A DNA stretch of 39,799 bases, taken from NCBI GenBank assembly GCA_002279705.1, contig NCCO01000008.1, positions 1-39,799 of the forward strand. The letters run 5' to 3'. Origin of the DNA: Allobosea sp. 12-68-7 (GTDB lineage Bacteria; Pseudomonadota; Alphaproteobacteria; Rhizobiales; Beijerinckiaceae). The notes beneath the pieces are model-generated. The model had not been told where the DNA came from and searched no databases. It saw nothing but the letters and a program-made list of their open reading frames with translations. Made by a program: the position numbers and the translations under genes. Below, in pieces: positions 14,534 to 23,268 of this stretch (the first letter of the stretch is position 1; every line of letters starts with the position of its first letter).

Positions 14534-15943
14534 TCAGAGGCCGAAAGGCGGCGTGCCGTAGAATGCGCGCTGGAATGCTCCGGCATCGGCTGGGCGAAGC
14601 GCCGGGTCGAAGGCGAGCGCTGCGGCAAGGACGGTCCAAGCGTGATCGGACAGCCCCGCCGGACGCGGCGCGATCAGCCGCTGGTCGCGGGCGGCGACGG
14701 CCGAGGCGCCCGAGAACGGGTGATGCCCCGTGAGGATCAGGTAAACCACGCAAGCCAGTCCATAGACATCGTCGCAGGGCTCGCGGGCCGCACCCTCGAT
14801 CATGCCGGGGCTGGCATAGGGCAAGGTCAGGCCACCCAGCGTGGTCGGATCGAAGCCGCCGGCGCGGGTCGCGCTGGCGATGCCGAAATCCAGCAGCTTC
14901 ACCGTGTGCTGCAAGCTGACGAAAATATTCGCCGGTTTGATGTCGGCGTGAACGACGCTGCACTGATGGGCATGGGCGAGACCGGCACACAGACCGCGAA
15001 TGATCGCATCCCTCATCGTCGGCGGCGGTGGCTCGCCGGGAGTCTTGGCGAGCAGCCCGTCCAGCGGCACGCCATCCAGCAATTCCATGACAATGAAGGG
15101 GTGCTGTCCGTCGCGCTCGAAATCGTGGACCGTGACGATATTGGGATGCGCCAGCTCCTGGGCCTTGCGGGCTTCGGCCTCGATCGTGCGAAGGGCATCC
15201 GGATGACGCCGAAAATCTCCGGACAGGAGCTTGATCGCGACATAGGGCTGGCGGTGCATCGCCTCGAGCCGACGGCGATCGACCGCGCGATAGACCGTTC
15301 CCATCCCCCCGCGTCCAATTTCGCTGTCGAGGATGAAACGGTCCTTCAGCATCGTGCCGATGCCGATTGCCCGCGTCTCCTGACGGGGATCGAGTTCGAA
15401 GCGTCGGGCTCGGCCAGCCTCCGCATTGCTGGCGTCGCGGCGGAAGCGCAGGCTCCGGAAATCGGCGAGATTGGCGTCGAGGGCGGCATCCTCGCGCGGG
15501 TTCTGATTGCCGCGCCCGCGCCCTCGCAGCCCCGTGAAATTGCCGATCAACGCATCGACGATGACCTCATCCACCCGGTCGCGCATGGCCTGGGCAGGCG
15601 GCATGGCTGGCCCGGGTGGCAGGGCTGGCCCGCCCGGAGAGGCGACAGCCGGCACTTGCGGTCCCGCTGCCGCGGCGGGGCGCCCCGGCAGCGGCACGGT
15701 CGGTTCGTCGAGCACGGCGCGCGTCGCCTGCCGGGAAGACGCGCCGAGCTCGGAGCACAGCAGCGCCTGAAGATCGACCGGCAGACGACCGAGATCGACC
15801 CAGTATTGCAACCTCTCGGGGATCGCGCCGTGAGGATCCCCTGCTGCACGCAGGCTTTTCAAGGCGATCACGAGCCGGTCGAAGGGCAGACGGCCGGCAA
15901 AAAAGGATTCCAGGCAGCGGTCGATCTCGGCTGCGCTATCCAT
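14534..15943 (-). CDS. Serine/threonine protein kinase with long N-terminal extension
   Basis: The protein has 469 residues. Residues 1-70 look like a small helical domain and 80-125 are a Pro/Ala/Gly-rich linker. From about 203 onward lies a Hanks-type kinase: Gly loop GRGGMGTVY (210-218), Lys238 in YVAIKLL, catalytic loop VHADIKPAN (331-339; Ala in place of the usual Arg, so a non-RD kinase), DFG at 352-354, and the activation segment GGLTLPYASPGM. No transmembrane segment follows, so it is cytosolic. It is last in the minus-strand run activator-kinase, 44 bases after the sigma54 activator. Together with the kinase at 23382-24404 it gives two kinases for one PP2C in the cluster. Targets could be the FHA protein, the activator or the STAS/ParA module; none is shown by sequence. 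Confidence 0.88.
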   Translation of the reverse strand: MDSAAEIDRCLESFFAGRLPFDRLVIALKSLRAAGDPHGAIPERLQYWVDLGRLPVDLQALLCSELGASSRQATRAVLDEPTVPLPGRPAAAAGPQVPAVASPGGPALPPGPAMPPAQAMRDRVDEVIVDALIGNFTGLRGRGRGNQNPREDAALDANLADFRSLRFRRDASNAEAGRARRFELDPRQETRAIGIGTMLKDRFILDSEIGRGGMGTVYRAVDRRRLEAMHRQPYVAIKLLSGDFRRHPDALRTIEAEARKAQELAHPNIVTVHDFERDGQHPFIVMELLDGVPLDGLLAKTPGEPPPPTMRDAIIRGLCAGLAHAHQCSVVHADIKPANIFVSLQHTVKLLDFGIASATRAGGFDPTTLGGLTLPYASPGMIEGAAREPCDDVYGLACVVYLILTGHHPFSGASAVAARDQRLIAPRPAGLSDHAWTVLAAALAFDPALRPADAGAFQRAFYGTPPFGL

Positions 15944-15987
15944 GGGGACCTCGCGCTGCCCTCATCGCGTTCCTGCACCCGCTCATC

Positions 15988-17607
15988 TCAGCAAGGAGGC
16001 CGAATCGCATAGCGTTGCAACTTCTCGACCAGGCTGCGCCGCGAGATCTGCAGCACGCGCGCGGCGCGGCTTTGGTTCCAGCCGGCCTCGCGCAAGCGGT
16101 TCTCGATGATGATGGCCTCATATTGGCGCACGGCCGAGCGCAGGCTGGCGTCATTCACCGTCGCGGCCGGCGGGATGACGATCTCGGCCGACATCCGGGC
16201 GAGATGGGCCGGCAGATGCCTGAGATCGATCCGCTCGTCGCCATCGACCAGCAGCGCGGCGCGTTCGGCGATGTTCTTCAGTTCGCGGACATTGCCGGGA
16301 TAGCGCCAGCGGCACAAAGCGTCGAGCGCATGCGGGGTCAAGGCGAAGGGCGGCCGCCCATGACTCAGGGCGATCCGGCTCAGAAAGAAATCGAGCAGGA
16401 CCGGAATGTCCGAGGGGCGCTCGCGCAATGGCGGGATCGTCACCGGGAAGACGCTGAGCCGGTAATAGAGATCCTCGCGGAACAGGCCCTGAGCGATTTT
16501 CTGCGGCAGGTCAGCATTGGTGGCGGCAACAATCCGGACATCGACGCGCTCCAGCCGCGTGTCGCCGAGCCGCCGCACCGACCCCTCTTCGAGCAGACGC
16601 AGAATCTTGGCCTGGAGGCTCAGCGGCATGTCGCCGATTTCGTCGAGAAACAGCGTGCCGCCGTGGGCCTCGTGCACCAGCCCCTTCTTGTCGGCGACGG
16701 CACCGGAAAAGGCACCCTTGCGGTGCCCGAACAGCTCGCTCTCCAGAAGCGTCTCGGGCAGAGCGGCACAGTTCTGTGCAATGAAGGGACGATCATGCCG
16801 TTTGCCGAGGCGGTGCACGGCCTGAGCGAAGACCTCCTTGCCCGTGCCGGTCTCGCCCAGAAGGAGCACGGCCACCGGCGACGAGGCCGCCCGCCGCGCC
16901 AGATCGAGCGCCGCCTGGAAGCTCGGGCTTTCGCCGATGATCTGATCGTCGGCACTGGCGGTCAGCACCTTGAGACGTGTGTTTTCCTGGGTCAGATCCG
17001 CATTGCGCCGGTCGAGCTGACGGATGAGGTGGCGGTTTTCCTCAAACAGCCGGGCATTCGTCATGGCGACCGCCGCATGCGCCGCAAAGGAGGCGACGAC
17101 GCGCTCAAACGCCTTGGGCAGCGCGCCGATCTGACTGTCGGGCGTCAGCCTGACATTGATCAGTTGCAATACGCCGAGCGTGACGCCCTCGACATTCCAC
17201 AAAGGCGCAACGACGAAGGAACGTGTGCGGTAACCCGAGCGGGCATCCTGCTCATAGAGCGCCGAAAAATCAAAATTGGTGTAGTCGTAGACGTCGGCCA
17301 GGTTGACGGTCTTGCCGGTCACCGCACTGAAGACATTGGCGTCGCGGAGGTTGAAGGCGTTGCCGTCGGCATAGACGGGGATTTCATGCGCCAGAGACGC
17401 GGTCTCCGGCGCGGCATCGTTCTGGCCCACCAACCCGTGGAGATGGCGCCCCGTGCGGTCGAGCACCAGAACGCGCCCGCCCTCGGCCCGCGTCAGCCGC
17501 CGCGCCGAGCTGACGACGGCGCCGAGGAGCGCCTCGAGGCGGCGCTCCGTCGCCAAGGTCGTCGTCAGCTCGATCAGTTCCTCGGCGACCGAAAGCGGGT
17601 CCTGCAT
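15988..17607 (-). CDS. Sigma54-dependent transcriptional activator (GAF-AAA-Fis)
   Basis: The protein has 539 residues. An N-terminal GAF sensor spans about 20-180, and a coiled linker (LFEENRHLIRQLDRRNADL) is at 187-215. The AAA+ sigma54-interaction domain has Walker A GETGTGKE (251-258), the sigma54-contact loop GAFSGA (298-303; Ser for the usual Thr) and Walker B GGTLFLDEIGD (316-326). A C-terminal Fis-type helix-turn-helix ends WNQSRAARVLQISRRSLVEKL. It hydrolyses ATP to open promoters bound by sigma54 RNA polymerase. It sits 14 bases downstream of clpV, like VasH in other T6SS clusters, and a -24/-12 promoter lies before hcp, which makes hcp its most likely target. The GAF ligand is unknown. 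Confidence 0.92.
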   Translation of the reverse strand: MQDPLSVAEELIELTTTLATERRLEALLGAVVSSARRLTRAEGGRVLVLDRTGRHLHGLVGQNDAAPETASLAHEIPVYADGNAFNLRDANVFSAVTGKTVNLADVYDYTNFDFSALYEQDARSGYRTRSFVVAPLWNVEGVTLGVLQLINVRLTPDSQIGALPKAFERVVASFAAHAAVAMTNARLFEENRHLIRQLDRRNADLTQENTRLKVLTASADDQIIGESPSFQAALDLARRAASSPVAVLLLGETGTGKEVFAQAVHRLGKRHDRPFIAQNCAALPETLLESELFGHRKGAFSGAVADKKGLVHEAHGGTLFLDEIGDMPLSLQAKILRLLEEGSVRRLGDTRLERVDVRIVAATNADLPQKIAQGLFREDLYYRLSVFPVTIPPLRERPSDIPVLLDFFLSRIALSHGRPPFALTPHALDALCRWRYPGNVRELKNIAERAALLVDGDERIDLRHLPAHLARMSAEIVIPPAATVNDASLRSAVRQYEAIIIENRLREAGWNQSRAARVLQISRRSLVEKLQRYAIRPPC

Positions 17608-17621
17608 GATCGGGCGCGTTC

Positions 17622-20372
17622 CTATTCGGCGGCTTCGGCCATGAGCTCGGTCATGCCTCCGCCAAAGCGGTAGACGAAGGCGCCGCTGGCATCGAGATCG
17701 ACCGCCAGGCTGTCGGGGGCGTGCGCATCGCCCATCCGCCCGATGATCTCGGTGGCAATCTCAGGCAGCAGTGTGCGGTTGACGATATGGTCGATGTTGC
17801 GCGCGCCGGTGTCGACATCGGTGCAGCGGGCGGTGATCGCCTCGACCACGGCGTCGCTGTAATGGAACGCCATCTTCTGGCTCTCGCGCAGGCGCTTGCC
17901 GACCTTGTCGAGTTTCAGCCGGACGATCTCGCCGAGCACGTCGGGCATCAGCGGGTAAAACGGTACGATCTGCATGCGCGCCAGCAGTGCCGGCTTGAAA
18001 TGCCGCGACAGGGTTGGCCGGATCGCCTCGGTCAACGCCCCGGTGTCGGGCTTCTCGTCCTGCGTGCCCAGCGCCGTGATGATCTCCGTGGCCAAATTCG
18101 AGGTCAGGATGATGACCGTGTTCTTGAAGTCGATCACCCGGCCCTCGCCATCGGCGAGCGTGCCCTTGTCGAAGACCTGGTAGAACAGGTTCAGGACTTC
18201 CGGATCGGCCTTCTCGCATTCGTCGAGCAGCACGACCGAATAGGGCCGCTGGCGCACCGCCTCGGTCAGCAGCCCCCCCTCGCCATAACCGACATAGCCG
18301 GCCGGCGCGCCAACGAGCTTGGAGACGGTGTGCTTCTCCTGGAACTCGGACATGTTGATGGTGATCAGGAAACGTTCGCCGCCAAACAGCAGGTCGGCGA
18401 GTTGCGTCGCGAGCTCGGTCTTGCCGACGCCCGAGGTGCCGACGAACAGGAACACGCCCATCGGCTGACCGGGATTGTTGACCCCCGCCTTGGCGGCCCG
18501 CATGCCCTCGTCCAGCGCGGCCACCGCATGGTCCTGGCCCTTGATGCGCAGGCGCAGCTTCTCGGCCATGCCCAGAATGGCCGCCGCCTCGTCCTTGACC
18601 ATGCTGCCGACCGGGATGCCGGTCCAGTCCGAGATCACCTGGCCGACGGCGTCGGCGGTGACCTCATAGTGGATCATCGCCGTCTTGCCGCGAGTCCGCT
18701 CCAGTTCGGCTACCGCCTGCTGCAACTCCTGCTCGGCCGTGCTTTGCGCTCCATCGATCGGTTCACCGGCCTCCTTTGTCTCATCGTCGGCGTGATCGTC
18801 ATTGAGCGGAGGCGTCATCGCCGCGTCGGCCTTGGCCATGCCTTCCGGGCCGATGCCGAGTTCGCTGCGCAGCGCCACAATGCGATCGACCAAGGCCTTC
18901 TCACGCTGCCATTGCGCCGTCGATTCAACGGTTTCCTCCTCGATCCGGACAATCTCCGCCTCGATCTCGGCGATCCGAGGATTGTCGCGGCCCAGCGTGG
19001 TTCGGTCGCGCTCGAGCGCGCCGAGCTCGCGCCGCAGCGTGGCGACCCGACGTTCCTGATCGTCGATGACCGCGGGCTTGGTCGACAGGGAGAGCTTGAC
19101 GCGGGCACAGGCGGTGTCGAGGACATCGACCGCCTTGTCGGGGAGCTGCCGGCCGGAGATATAGCGCGCCGAGAGCTGTGCCGCGGCCGCGACCGCATCG
19201 TCGCGGACGTAGACGCCATGGCTCTTTTCATAGGCGGCGCGGAGGCCGCGCACGATGGTGATCGCCTCCGCCGGCGAGGGCTCGTCGAGCTTGACGAGCT
19301 GGAAGCGGCGGGCCAGGGCGGGATCCTTTTCGAAGTACTTCTTGTATTCCGACCAGGTGGTCGCGGCGACGGTCTTGAGCTCACCCCGCGCCAGCGCGGG
19401 CTTGAGCAAATTCGCCGCATCGCCGCCGCCGGCGGATGCACCGGCACCGACCAGCATATGCGCCTCGTCGATAAAGAGGACGATCGGCTTCGGCGACGCC
19501 TTGACCTCGTCGATGATGCCCTTGAGGCGGTTTTCGAACTCGCCCTTGACGCCGGCACCAGCCTGCAACATGCCGAGATCGAGGCTGACCAGTTCGACAT
19601 TCTTCAGGAAGTCGGGCACGTCGCCCTCGGCGATCTTCAGTGCGAGTCCCTCGACGACCGCGGTCTTGCCGACGCCGGGATCGCCGACGCAGATCGGGTT
19701 GTTCTTGCGGCGTCGGCCGAGAATGTCGATCATCTGACGGATTTCGCGGTCCCGACCGAAGACGGGATCGATCTTGCCGGCGCGCGCCTGCTCGGTGAAG
19801 TTGATGGTGAAGCGCGCCAGTGCCCCATCCGCAGCGAAGGTCCCGCTTCCGGCGGGAGATGCCGTCCCCGTCGCGCCCGGGGTCGCTCCGGCCGGCTCTT
19901 CGGACGAGGCCGCTACGATGTCTCGGAAGCGGCTCTTGAGTTCGCCGAGAGGGACGGCGCGCAGCGCCTCGAACCAGTCTGCCATGGCGTAGCGGCTGGG
20001 GTTCGCCAGCAAGGCGGCCACGATCGCGCCGGATCGCAGTTGCGACTGCCCCAGTTCGATCGAACCGATCAGCCAGGCATCCGTCAGGAGTTCGATCAGA
20101 CCCGGCGCGAAGACAGGACGACCGGTGTTGCCGGTCTTGAGCATTTCCGTCGCGCGCTGCAGCCCGCGCTTGAGAGCGGACGCATCCAGCCCGTGATGAC
20201 GCAGAATGATGCCGAGATCGCGGGCCTCGTCATCCGCCATCACCAGCAGAAGATGTTCGACGGCCACCTCATAGTGGGAGCGGCCGACACTCAGGCCGGC
20301 GGCTGTCTCCAGCGCCCGTTTGACGTAGGGATTGAGGCGTCCGAGCAATTGTTTGAGATCGACCTGGATCAT
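17622..20372 (-). CDS. tssH: T6SS ATPase TssH/ClpV
   Basis: The protein has 916 residues. An N-terminal Clp-N double repeat (1-140) leads to a Gly/Ala/Ser linker. The first AAA+ domain has Walker A GDPGVGKT (230-237) and Walker B VLFIDEAH (298-305). A helical middle region (about 430-560) is shorter than in ClpB, and the second AAA+ domain has Walker A GTSGVGKT (645-652) and AGYVGYGEGG. The opening IQVDLKQLLGRLNPYVKRALE, which carries the sheath-binding groove, is characteristic of ClpV rather than ClpB. ClpV unfolds contracted TssB/TssC sheath for re-use. It lies downstream of hcp, separated by a strong terminator, and 14 bases upstream of the activator gene. Confidence 0.95.
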   Translation of the reverse strand: MIQVDLKQLLGRLNPYVKRALETAAGLSVGRSHYEVAVEHLLLVMADDEARDLGIILRHHGLDASALKRGLQRATEMLKTGNTGRPVFAPGLIELLTDAWLIGSIELGQSQLRSGAIVAALLANPSRYAMADWFEALRAVPLGELKSRFRDIVAASSEEPAGATPGATGTASPAGSGTFAADGALARFTINFTEQARAGKIDPVFGRDREIRQMIDILGRRRKNNPICVGDPGVGKTAVVEGLALKIAEGDVPDFLKNVELVSLDLGMLQAGAGVKGEFENRLKGIIDEVKASPKPIVLFIDEAHMLVGAGASAGGGDAANLLKPALARGELKTVAATTWSEYKKYFEKDPALARRFQLVKLDEPSPAEAITIVRGLRAAYEKSHGVYVRDDAVAAAAQLSARYISGRQLPDKAVDVLDTACARVKLSLSTKPAVIDDQERRVATLRRELGALERDRTTLGRDNPRIAEIEAEIVRIEEETVESTAQWQREKALVDRIVALRSELGIGPEGMAKADAAMTPPLNDDHADDETKEAGEPIDGAQSTAEQELQQAVAELERTRGKTAMIHYEVTADAVGQVISDWTGIPVGSMVKDEAAAILGMAEKLRLRIKGQDHAVAALDEGMRAAKAGVNNPGQPMGVFLFVGTSGVGKTELATQLADLLFGGERFLITINMSEFQEKHTVSKLVGAPAGYVGYGEGGLLTEAVRQRPYSVVLLDECEKADPEVLNLFYQVFDKGTLADGEGRVIDFKNTVIILTSNLATEIITALGTQDEKPDTGALTEAIRPTLSRHFKPALLARMQIVPFYPLMPDVLGEIVRLKLDKVGKRLRESQKMAFHYSDAVVEAITARCTDVDTGARNIDHIVNRTLLPEIATEIIGRMGDAHAPDSLAVDLDASGAFVYRFGGGMTELMAEAAE

Positions 20373-20414
20373 GGCGAACGCCTCTTCGAGGGCCGGGCTA
20401 CGCGGTTCTCGACC

Positions 20415-20438
20415 GTCACCTCACAAGGCTCAGGTGAC
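20415..20438. promoter_or_regulatory. Inverted repeat upstream of clpV, candidate operator
   Basis: GTCACCT-N10-AGGTGAC is a perfect 7-base dyad spaced like a two-turn regulator site, 42 bases upstream of the clpV start and downstream of the hcp terminator. No convincing -35/-10 or -24/-12 promoter could be placed near it. The spacing suits a dimeric regulator, possibly an upstream site for the clpV-activator-kinase transcript, but the ligand is unknown. Confidence 0.35.
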
Positions 20439-20477
20439 CCCGCGATGACAGGCGTTTTCGTTTTCGCCGCGCACATG

Positions 20478-20509
20478 AAAAAGCCGCCGCGCCGGTGCGG
20501 CGCGGCGGC
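20478..20509 (-). terminator. Rho-independent terminator of hcp
   Basis: An 11-base perfect GC stem (GCCGCCGCGCC / GGCGCGGCGGC on the plus strand, 20483-20493 and 20499-20509) with a 5-base loop is followed, in the direction of hcp transcription, by five T residues (20482-20478 on the minus strand). It begins 15 bases after the hcp stop. It should end most hcp transcripts before clpV, allowing high, separate expression of the tube protein. Confidence 0.88.
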
Positions 20510-20524
20510 CCAGATCAGTCGGGA

Positions 20525-21043
20525 TCAGGCGTTCTGCCAGGAATCCTCGCCCTCGGTCGAAGCCTTGGAGTGCTTCCAGGTCACCTTCTCATAGGTGAAG
20601 GACCAGTCTTCCATCGGGCGCAGATGGTCGTTGGCCTGCGCGACGGTCAGCGGCAGATAGGACTTGCCGTCGCAGAGCTTGGCGTTCTCCCACTTGTACT
20701 CGAAGAACTCCTCCGGCTCGCCGAGGCCCGCCGTGTCGGGGCGATAGAACTTGCAGACGATCTCGGTCAGCTTCTCGCCCTTGGCGAGCGCCTGCCAGAG
20801 CAGCGGCGACGAGCGGTCGAACACCTTGGTGAAGGTGACCGGCTGGTGGATGCGCGCGCCGGTGGTCGTGCCGGATTTGGGGTCGCGCGGCATGATCACG
20901 CCGCTGGTGAAGGCCAGCACGGTGATCTCGTTGCCATGCTTGTCGTATTTCGCGCCGGCGCCGGCGCTCTTGATCGTGCTGGCTTCGCTGGAGATGTCGC
21001 CCTGCTTCTCACCCTTGATGGTCATGTAGGCGTCGAGTGCCAT
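20525..21043 (-). CDS. hcp: T6SS tube protein Hcp (TssD)
   Basis: The protein has 172 residues, typical of Hcp. It begins MALDAYMTIKGEKQGDI, the standard Hcp N-terminal strand, and contains RIHQPVTFTKVFDRSSPLLWQAL and a late MEDWSFTYEKVTWKH block, all found across the Hcp1 family. Hcp rings stack into the inner tube and carry or chaperone effectors. A strong AAGGAG ribosome site lies seven bases before the ATG. The gene stands alone between its own sigma54-type promoter and a strong terminator. It has no C-terminal extension that would make it an effector-fused Hcp. Confidence 0.95.
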   Translation of the reverse strand: MALDAYMTIKGEKQGDISSEASTIKSAGAGAKYDKHGNEITVLAFTSGVIMPRDPKSGTTTGARIHQPVTFTKVFDRSSPLLWQALAKGEKLTEIVCKFYRPDTAGLGEPEEFFEYKWENAKLCDGKSYLPLTVAQANDHLRPMEDWSFTYEKVTWKHSKASTEGEDSWQNA

Positions 21044-21097
21044 TGTCCTGCTCCTTCAAAAATTCACGGTCCGGCCCCAGCCGGCGATCAAAGGATG

Positions 21098-21112
21098 GCA
21101 AGCGACATGCCA
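21098..21112 (-). promoter_or_regulatory. Sigma54 (-24/-12) promoter of hcp
   Basis: On the minus strand the sequence is TGGCATGTCGCTTGC: the -24 element TGGCAT, five bases, then TTGC at -12. This matches the sigma54 consensus TGGCAC-N5-TTGC with one mismatch and exact spacing. The predicted start of transcription falls near 21087, about 44 bases before the hcp ATG. The window encodes a sigma54 activator next to clpV. Confidence 0.82.
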
Positions 21113-21126
21113 TGGCGATCATGAAA

Positions 21127-21159
21127 TCAAGTAATTGAAAATACGAATGAATTGGTATT
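21127..21159. promoter_or_regulatory. AT-rich segment with two dyads upstream of the hcp promoter
   Basis: This segment is clearly AT-rich against the GC-rich background. It contains TCAAGTAATTGA (21127-21138, 10 of 12 positions symmetric) and AATAC-N10-GTATT (21140-21159, perfect arms). It begins about 15 bases upstream of the -24 element, closer than typical enhancer sites (80-150 bases), so it could instead be an IHF or H-NS-like binding stretch. Confidence 0.3.
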
Positions 21160-21266
21160 GTGTCGACGTGGTGACTGCGCAGATTTCCGCGCGATCTCGG
21201 CGCATTGCGCAAGCGCCTTCTCACCCTGTGCCCCCTGCGGCCCGGACAGCGCCGGCAGCGGTTCCG

Positions 21267-21632
21267 TCAGATCCCGATGCGGCCGACGCTGTCGAGACGG
21301 CAGTCGCAGGCGAGAATGGCGCGTGTCGCCCGGTCAACGATGATATCGGCGTTCAGGCGATAGCCGTGATCGTCGACCGTGACCTCGCCGGATACGCGGA
21401 TCGCCGCACTGGCGCGGACGCCAAAGCGCGTCTCTTCGCCCGCCCCCGTCGAGAGAGCGAGCCTCACGACCCTGCCATCAGCCAGACGCGCCTCGCGCCA
21501 GGCGGTTCCGGGGACGACCGCGAGCGTCATGCCGACCGGTTCCCTCTGGAAGACATAGCTGCGCACGGCTTCGATCACCGCCTCACTCAGTGGGTCCGGC
21601 TCCTGGGTCGGCGCTTGCCAGATCGCAGTCAT
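21267..21632 (-). CDS. Hypothetical protein between vgrG and hcp
   Basis: A 121-residue protein of no family I recognise. It is soluble with no signal peptide. It has a helical start (DPLSEAVIEAVRSYVFQRE) followed by a beta-rich domain with alternating hydrophobic residues (MTLAVVPGTAWREARLADG; AAIRVSGEVTVDDHGYRL; DIIVDRATRAILACDC), somewhat like a small beta-sandwich. It lies on the same strand as vgrG, 130 bases after the vgrG stop, and upstream of the hcp promoter. Position suggests a T6SS accessory such as an immunity protein, chaperone or small spike partner, but no motif supports any of these. Codon use looks like that of its neighbours. Confidence 0.6.
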   Translation of the reverse strand: MTAIWQAPTQEPDPLSEAVIEAVRSYVFQREPVGMTLAVVPGTAWREARLADGRVVRLALSTGAGEETRFGVRASAAIRVSGEVTVDDHGYRLNADIIVDRATRAILACDCRLDSVGRIGI

Positions 21633-21762
21633 GGAGAAACCTCCGACGCCCTGGTCCTCGCCGCGGGGCGGGGCCGAAACGGCCGGCAGCGGCGCCCCGA
21701 CCTGCCAGAGGGATGGCTGTGGGTCAGTCGGACGCGGATGTGCGCATCAACTCTTGCCACGC

Positions 21763-23268
21763 TCAACTGCCCGAAGGTCCGTCGTTCATTTCGAACATCG
21801 TGCCCGACGGCGAACGGAAACGGTTGATCGTCTGATTGCGGTTGCCGACGACATTGGGCGTCAGCGGATTGGGAACCGCACCGACGATGATCGGCCGATC
21901 GATATCGCCATTGACGCAACTCAGCACCACCTCGGTGCCCTTCAGCAGAGGGAAATGCATGCCGGTATCGGCGGGCCCGGCATAGGGCTCGGCCTTGCGG
22001 ACGAATTCGCTGGCCTTGCCGTCGGCGCTATCGCCCTCGTCATAACGCAGACGCACCTTGTAGCGGCCGTGCCCGTCGACCTCGGCGCGCGTGCCGTCCG
22101 TCTCACCGTCGACGAAGGCGTTGAACAACCCAGCGGCCATGGGGCGCGGCGTCTTGCGCTCGGGCCGAAAGGCGACCGAGAGCGGGATCGCCTCGAAGCG
22201 GTTGCTGTAGGGCTTACCGCCGTTATCCACGGCTTCGCCGAAGCCGGTGGGCGCGGGCGTCGACACCTCATGCTCGACCGCGATGACGAGATAGCGCTCG
22301 TCGAGCGTCGGATGGTCCTGCAGGTCGAAGAAGACGCCCGGCCGCAATTGCGGGGCGTTGCTGATCCCCCGGAAGATCTTGGCCCGGCAGCCGATCTCTT
22401 CGGCCCGCACCTTGGCCAGATGGTCGCCTTCGTCGGGCTCGATGAAGTACTGGCCGTACTCGACGACCGTGCCGGTTTTTCCGGGCTCCACCGCCGCAGT
22501 CGAACGCAGCAGCAATGCCGGCTTCTCGGGATTGTACTCGCGCAGCACGACCGACTTCGAAACGGGCCTCGCCGTAAAGCCGAATGAGGTCACGGCCGCG
22601 TGCCGGCTGACCAGCAGGCTGTGGCCGTTTCGATAAGGCAATTGCGGCAAGTCGGCTGCGACGAAGGCGACGTTGGAGTCACCGAAGACGACGGTTTCGT
22701 CGCTGTCGCCCTGCTTGAAGAAGTAGAACACGCCATTCGCCTCGCACCAGCGCGACAGAAAGGCGAGATCGGTCTCATTGTACTGGACGATGAATTCGCG
22801 CTGCCGGTAGGAGGCACTGAGATGGAGTTCGTGGGCGATGGTCATGTGCCCGCGGTTGGCGGCCAGTGTCCCGTTCAGTTCGCCTTCGATGAGGTCGCGC
22901 ACCGAGACCTTGCTGTTGGACCCATAGACCTGGTTCTGCCGGTTGAGGTCGAGCAGCTTCAGTCGGGGGGCGATCGAGACCGCATAGACATGCCCCTGAT
23001 CGCCCAACGGATCCTCCGCGACGAACTCGACGACGACGCCATTGATGACGAGTGTGCCAGCCTCATTCCGGAGGGTCACCCGCGCGCCTTCACCGACCAC
23101 GTCCGTGGACGCGATCTCGGCGTTGGCGCGAAAGCCGATCCTGTGCAGATAGGGCTCCGAGATCGCCTCCCTTCCCTGGAGCCGCTCGACCTGAAGCCCG
23201 GTCGAGATGGCGCCGTTGGCGAGCGTCAACTCGATCGTCAGATCATGGCCTTGGGAGATGTCCGACAT
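21763..23268 (-). CDS. vgrG: T6SS spike protein VgrG (TssI), short form without needle tail
   Basis: The protein has 501 residues. The gp27-like part runs from the N-terminus (about 1-380, with RQREFIVQYNETDLAFLSRWCEANGVFYFF split across residues near 150-180). It is followed by the gp5-like OB domain (VDGHGRYKVRLRYDEGD; HFPLLKGTEVVLSCVNGD; DRPIIVGAVPNPLTPNVV). It stops soon after FRSPSGTMFEMNDG, where most VgrGs of 600 residues or more continue into the beta-helical needle. Neither other frame beyond the stop gives a convincing continuation. Three VgrGs cap the Hcp tube and carry PAAR and effectors; without the needle region, docking of a PAAR tip is uncertain. There is no effector, PAAR or adaptor gene beside it. 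It could be a natural minimal VgrG or a truncated one. Confidence 0.88.
   Translation of the reverse strand: MSDISQGHDLTIELTLANGAISTGLQVERLQGREAISEPYLHRIGFRANAEIASTDVVGEGARVTLRNEAGTLVINGVVVEFVAEDPLGDQGHVYAVSIAPRLKLLDLNRQNQVYGSNSKVSVRDLIEGELNGTLAANRGHMTIAHELHLSASYRQREFIVQYNETDLAFLSRWCEANGVFYFFKQGDSDETVVFGDSNVAFVAADLPQLPYRNGHSLLVSRHAAVTSFGFTARPVSKSVVLREYNPEKPALLLRSTAAVEPGKTGTVVEYGQYFIEPDEGDHLAKVRAEEIGCRAKIFRGISNAPQLRPGVFFDLQDHPTLDERYLVIAVEHEVSTPAPTGFGEAVDNGGKPYSNRFEAIPLSVAFRPERKTPRPMAAGLFNAFVDGETDGTRAEVDGHGRYKVRLRYDEGDSADGKASEFVRKAEPYAGPADTGMHFPLLKGTEVVLSCVNGDIDRPIIVGAVPNPLTPNVVGNRNQTINRFRSPSGTMFEMNDGPSGS

Noticed and set aside
15616..17673. Long plus-strand frame across the kinase/activator region
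   Set aside because: It covers two real minus-strand genes in antisense and has no recognisable motif.
17721..20594. 957-codon open frame on the plus strand
   Set aside because: Antisense to clpV. No domain; the length is explained by high GC in third positions.
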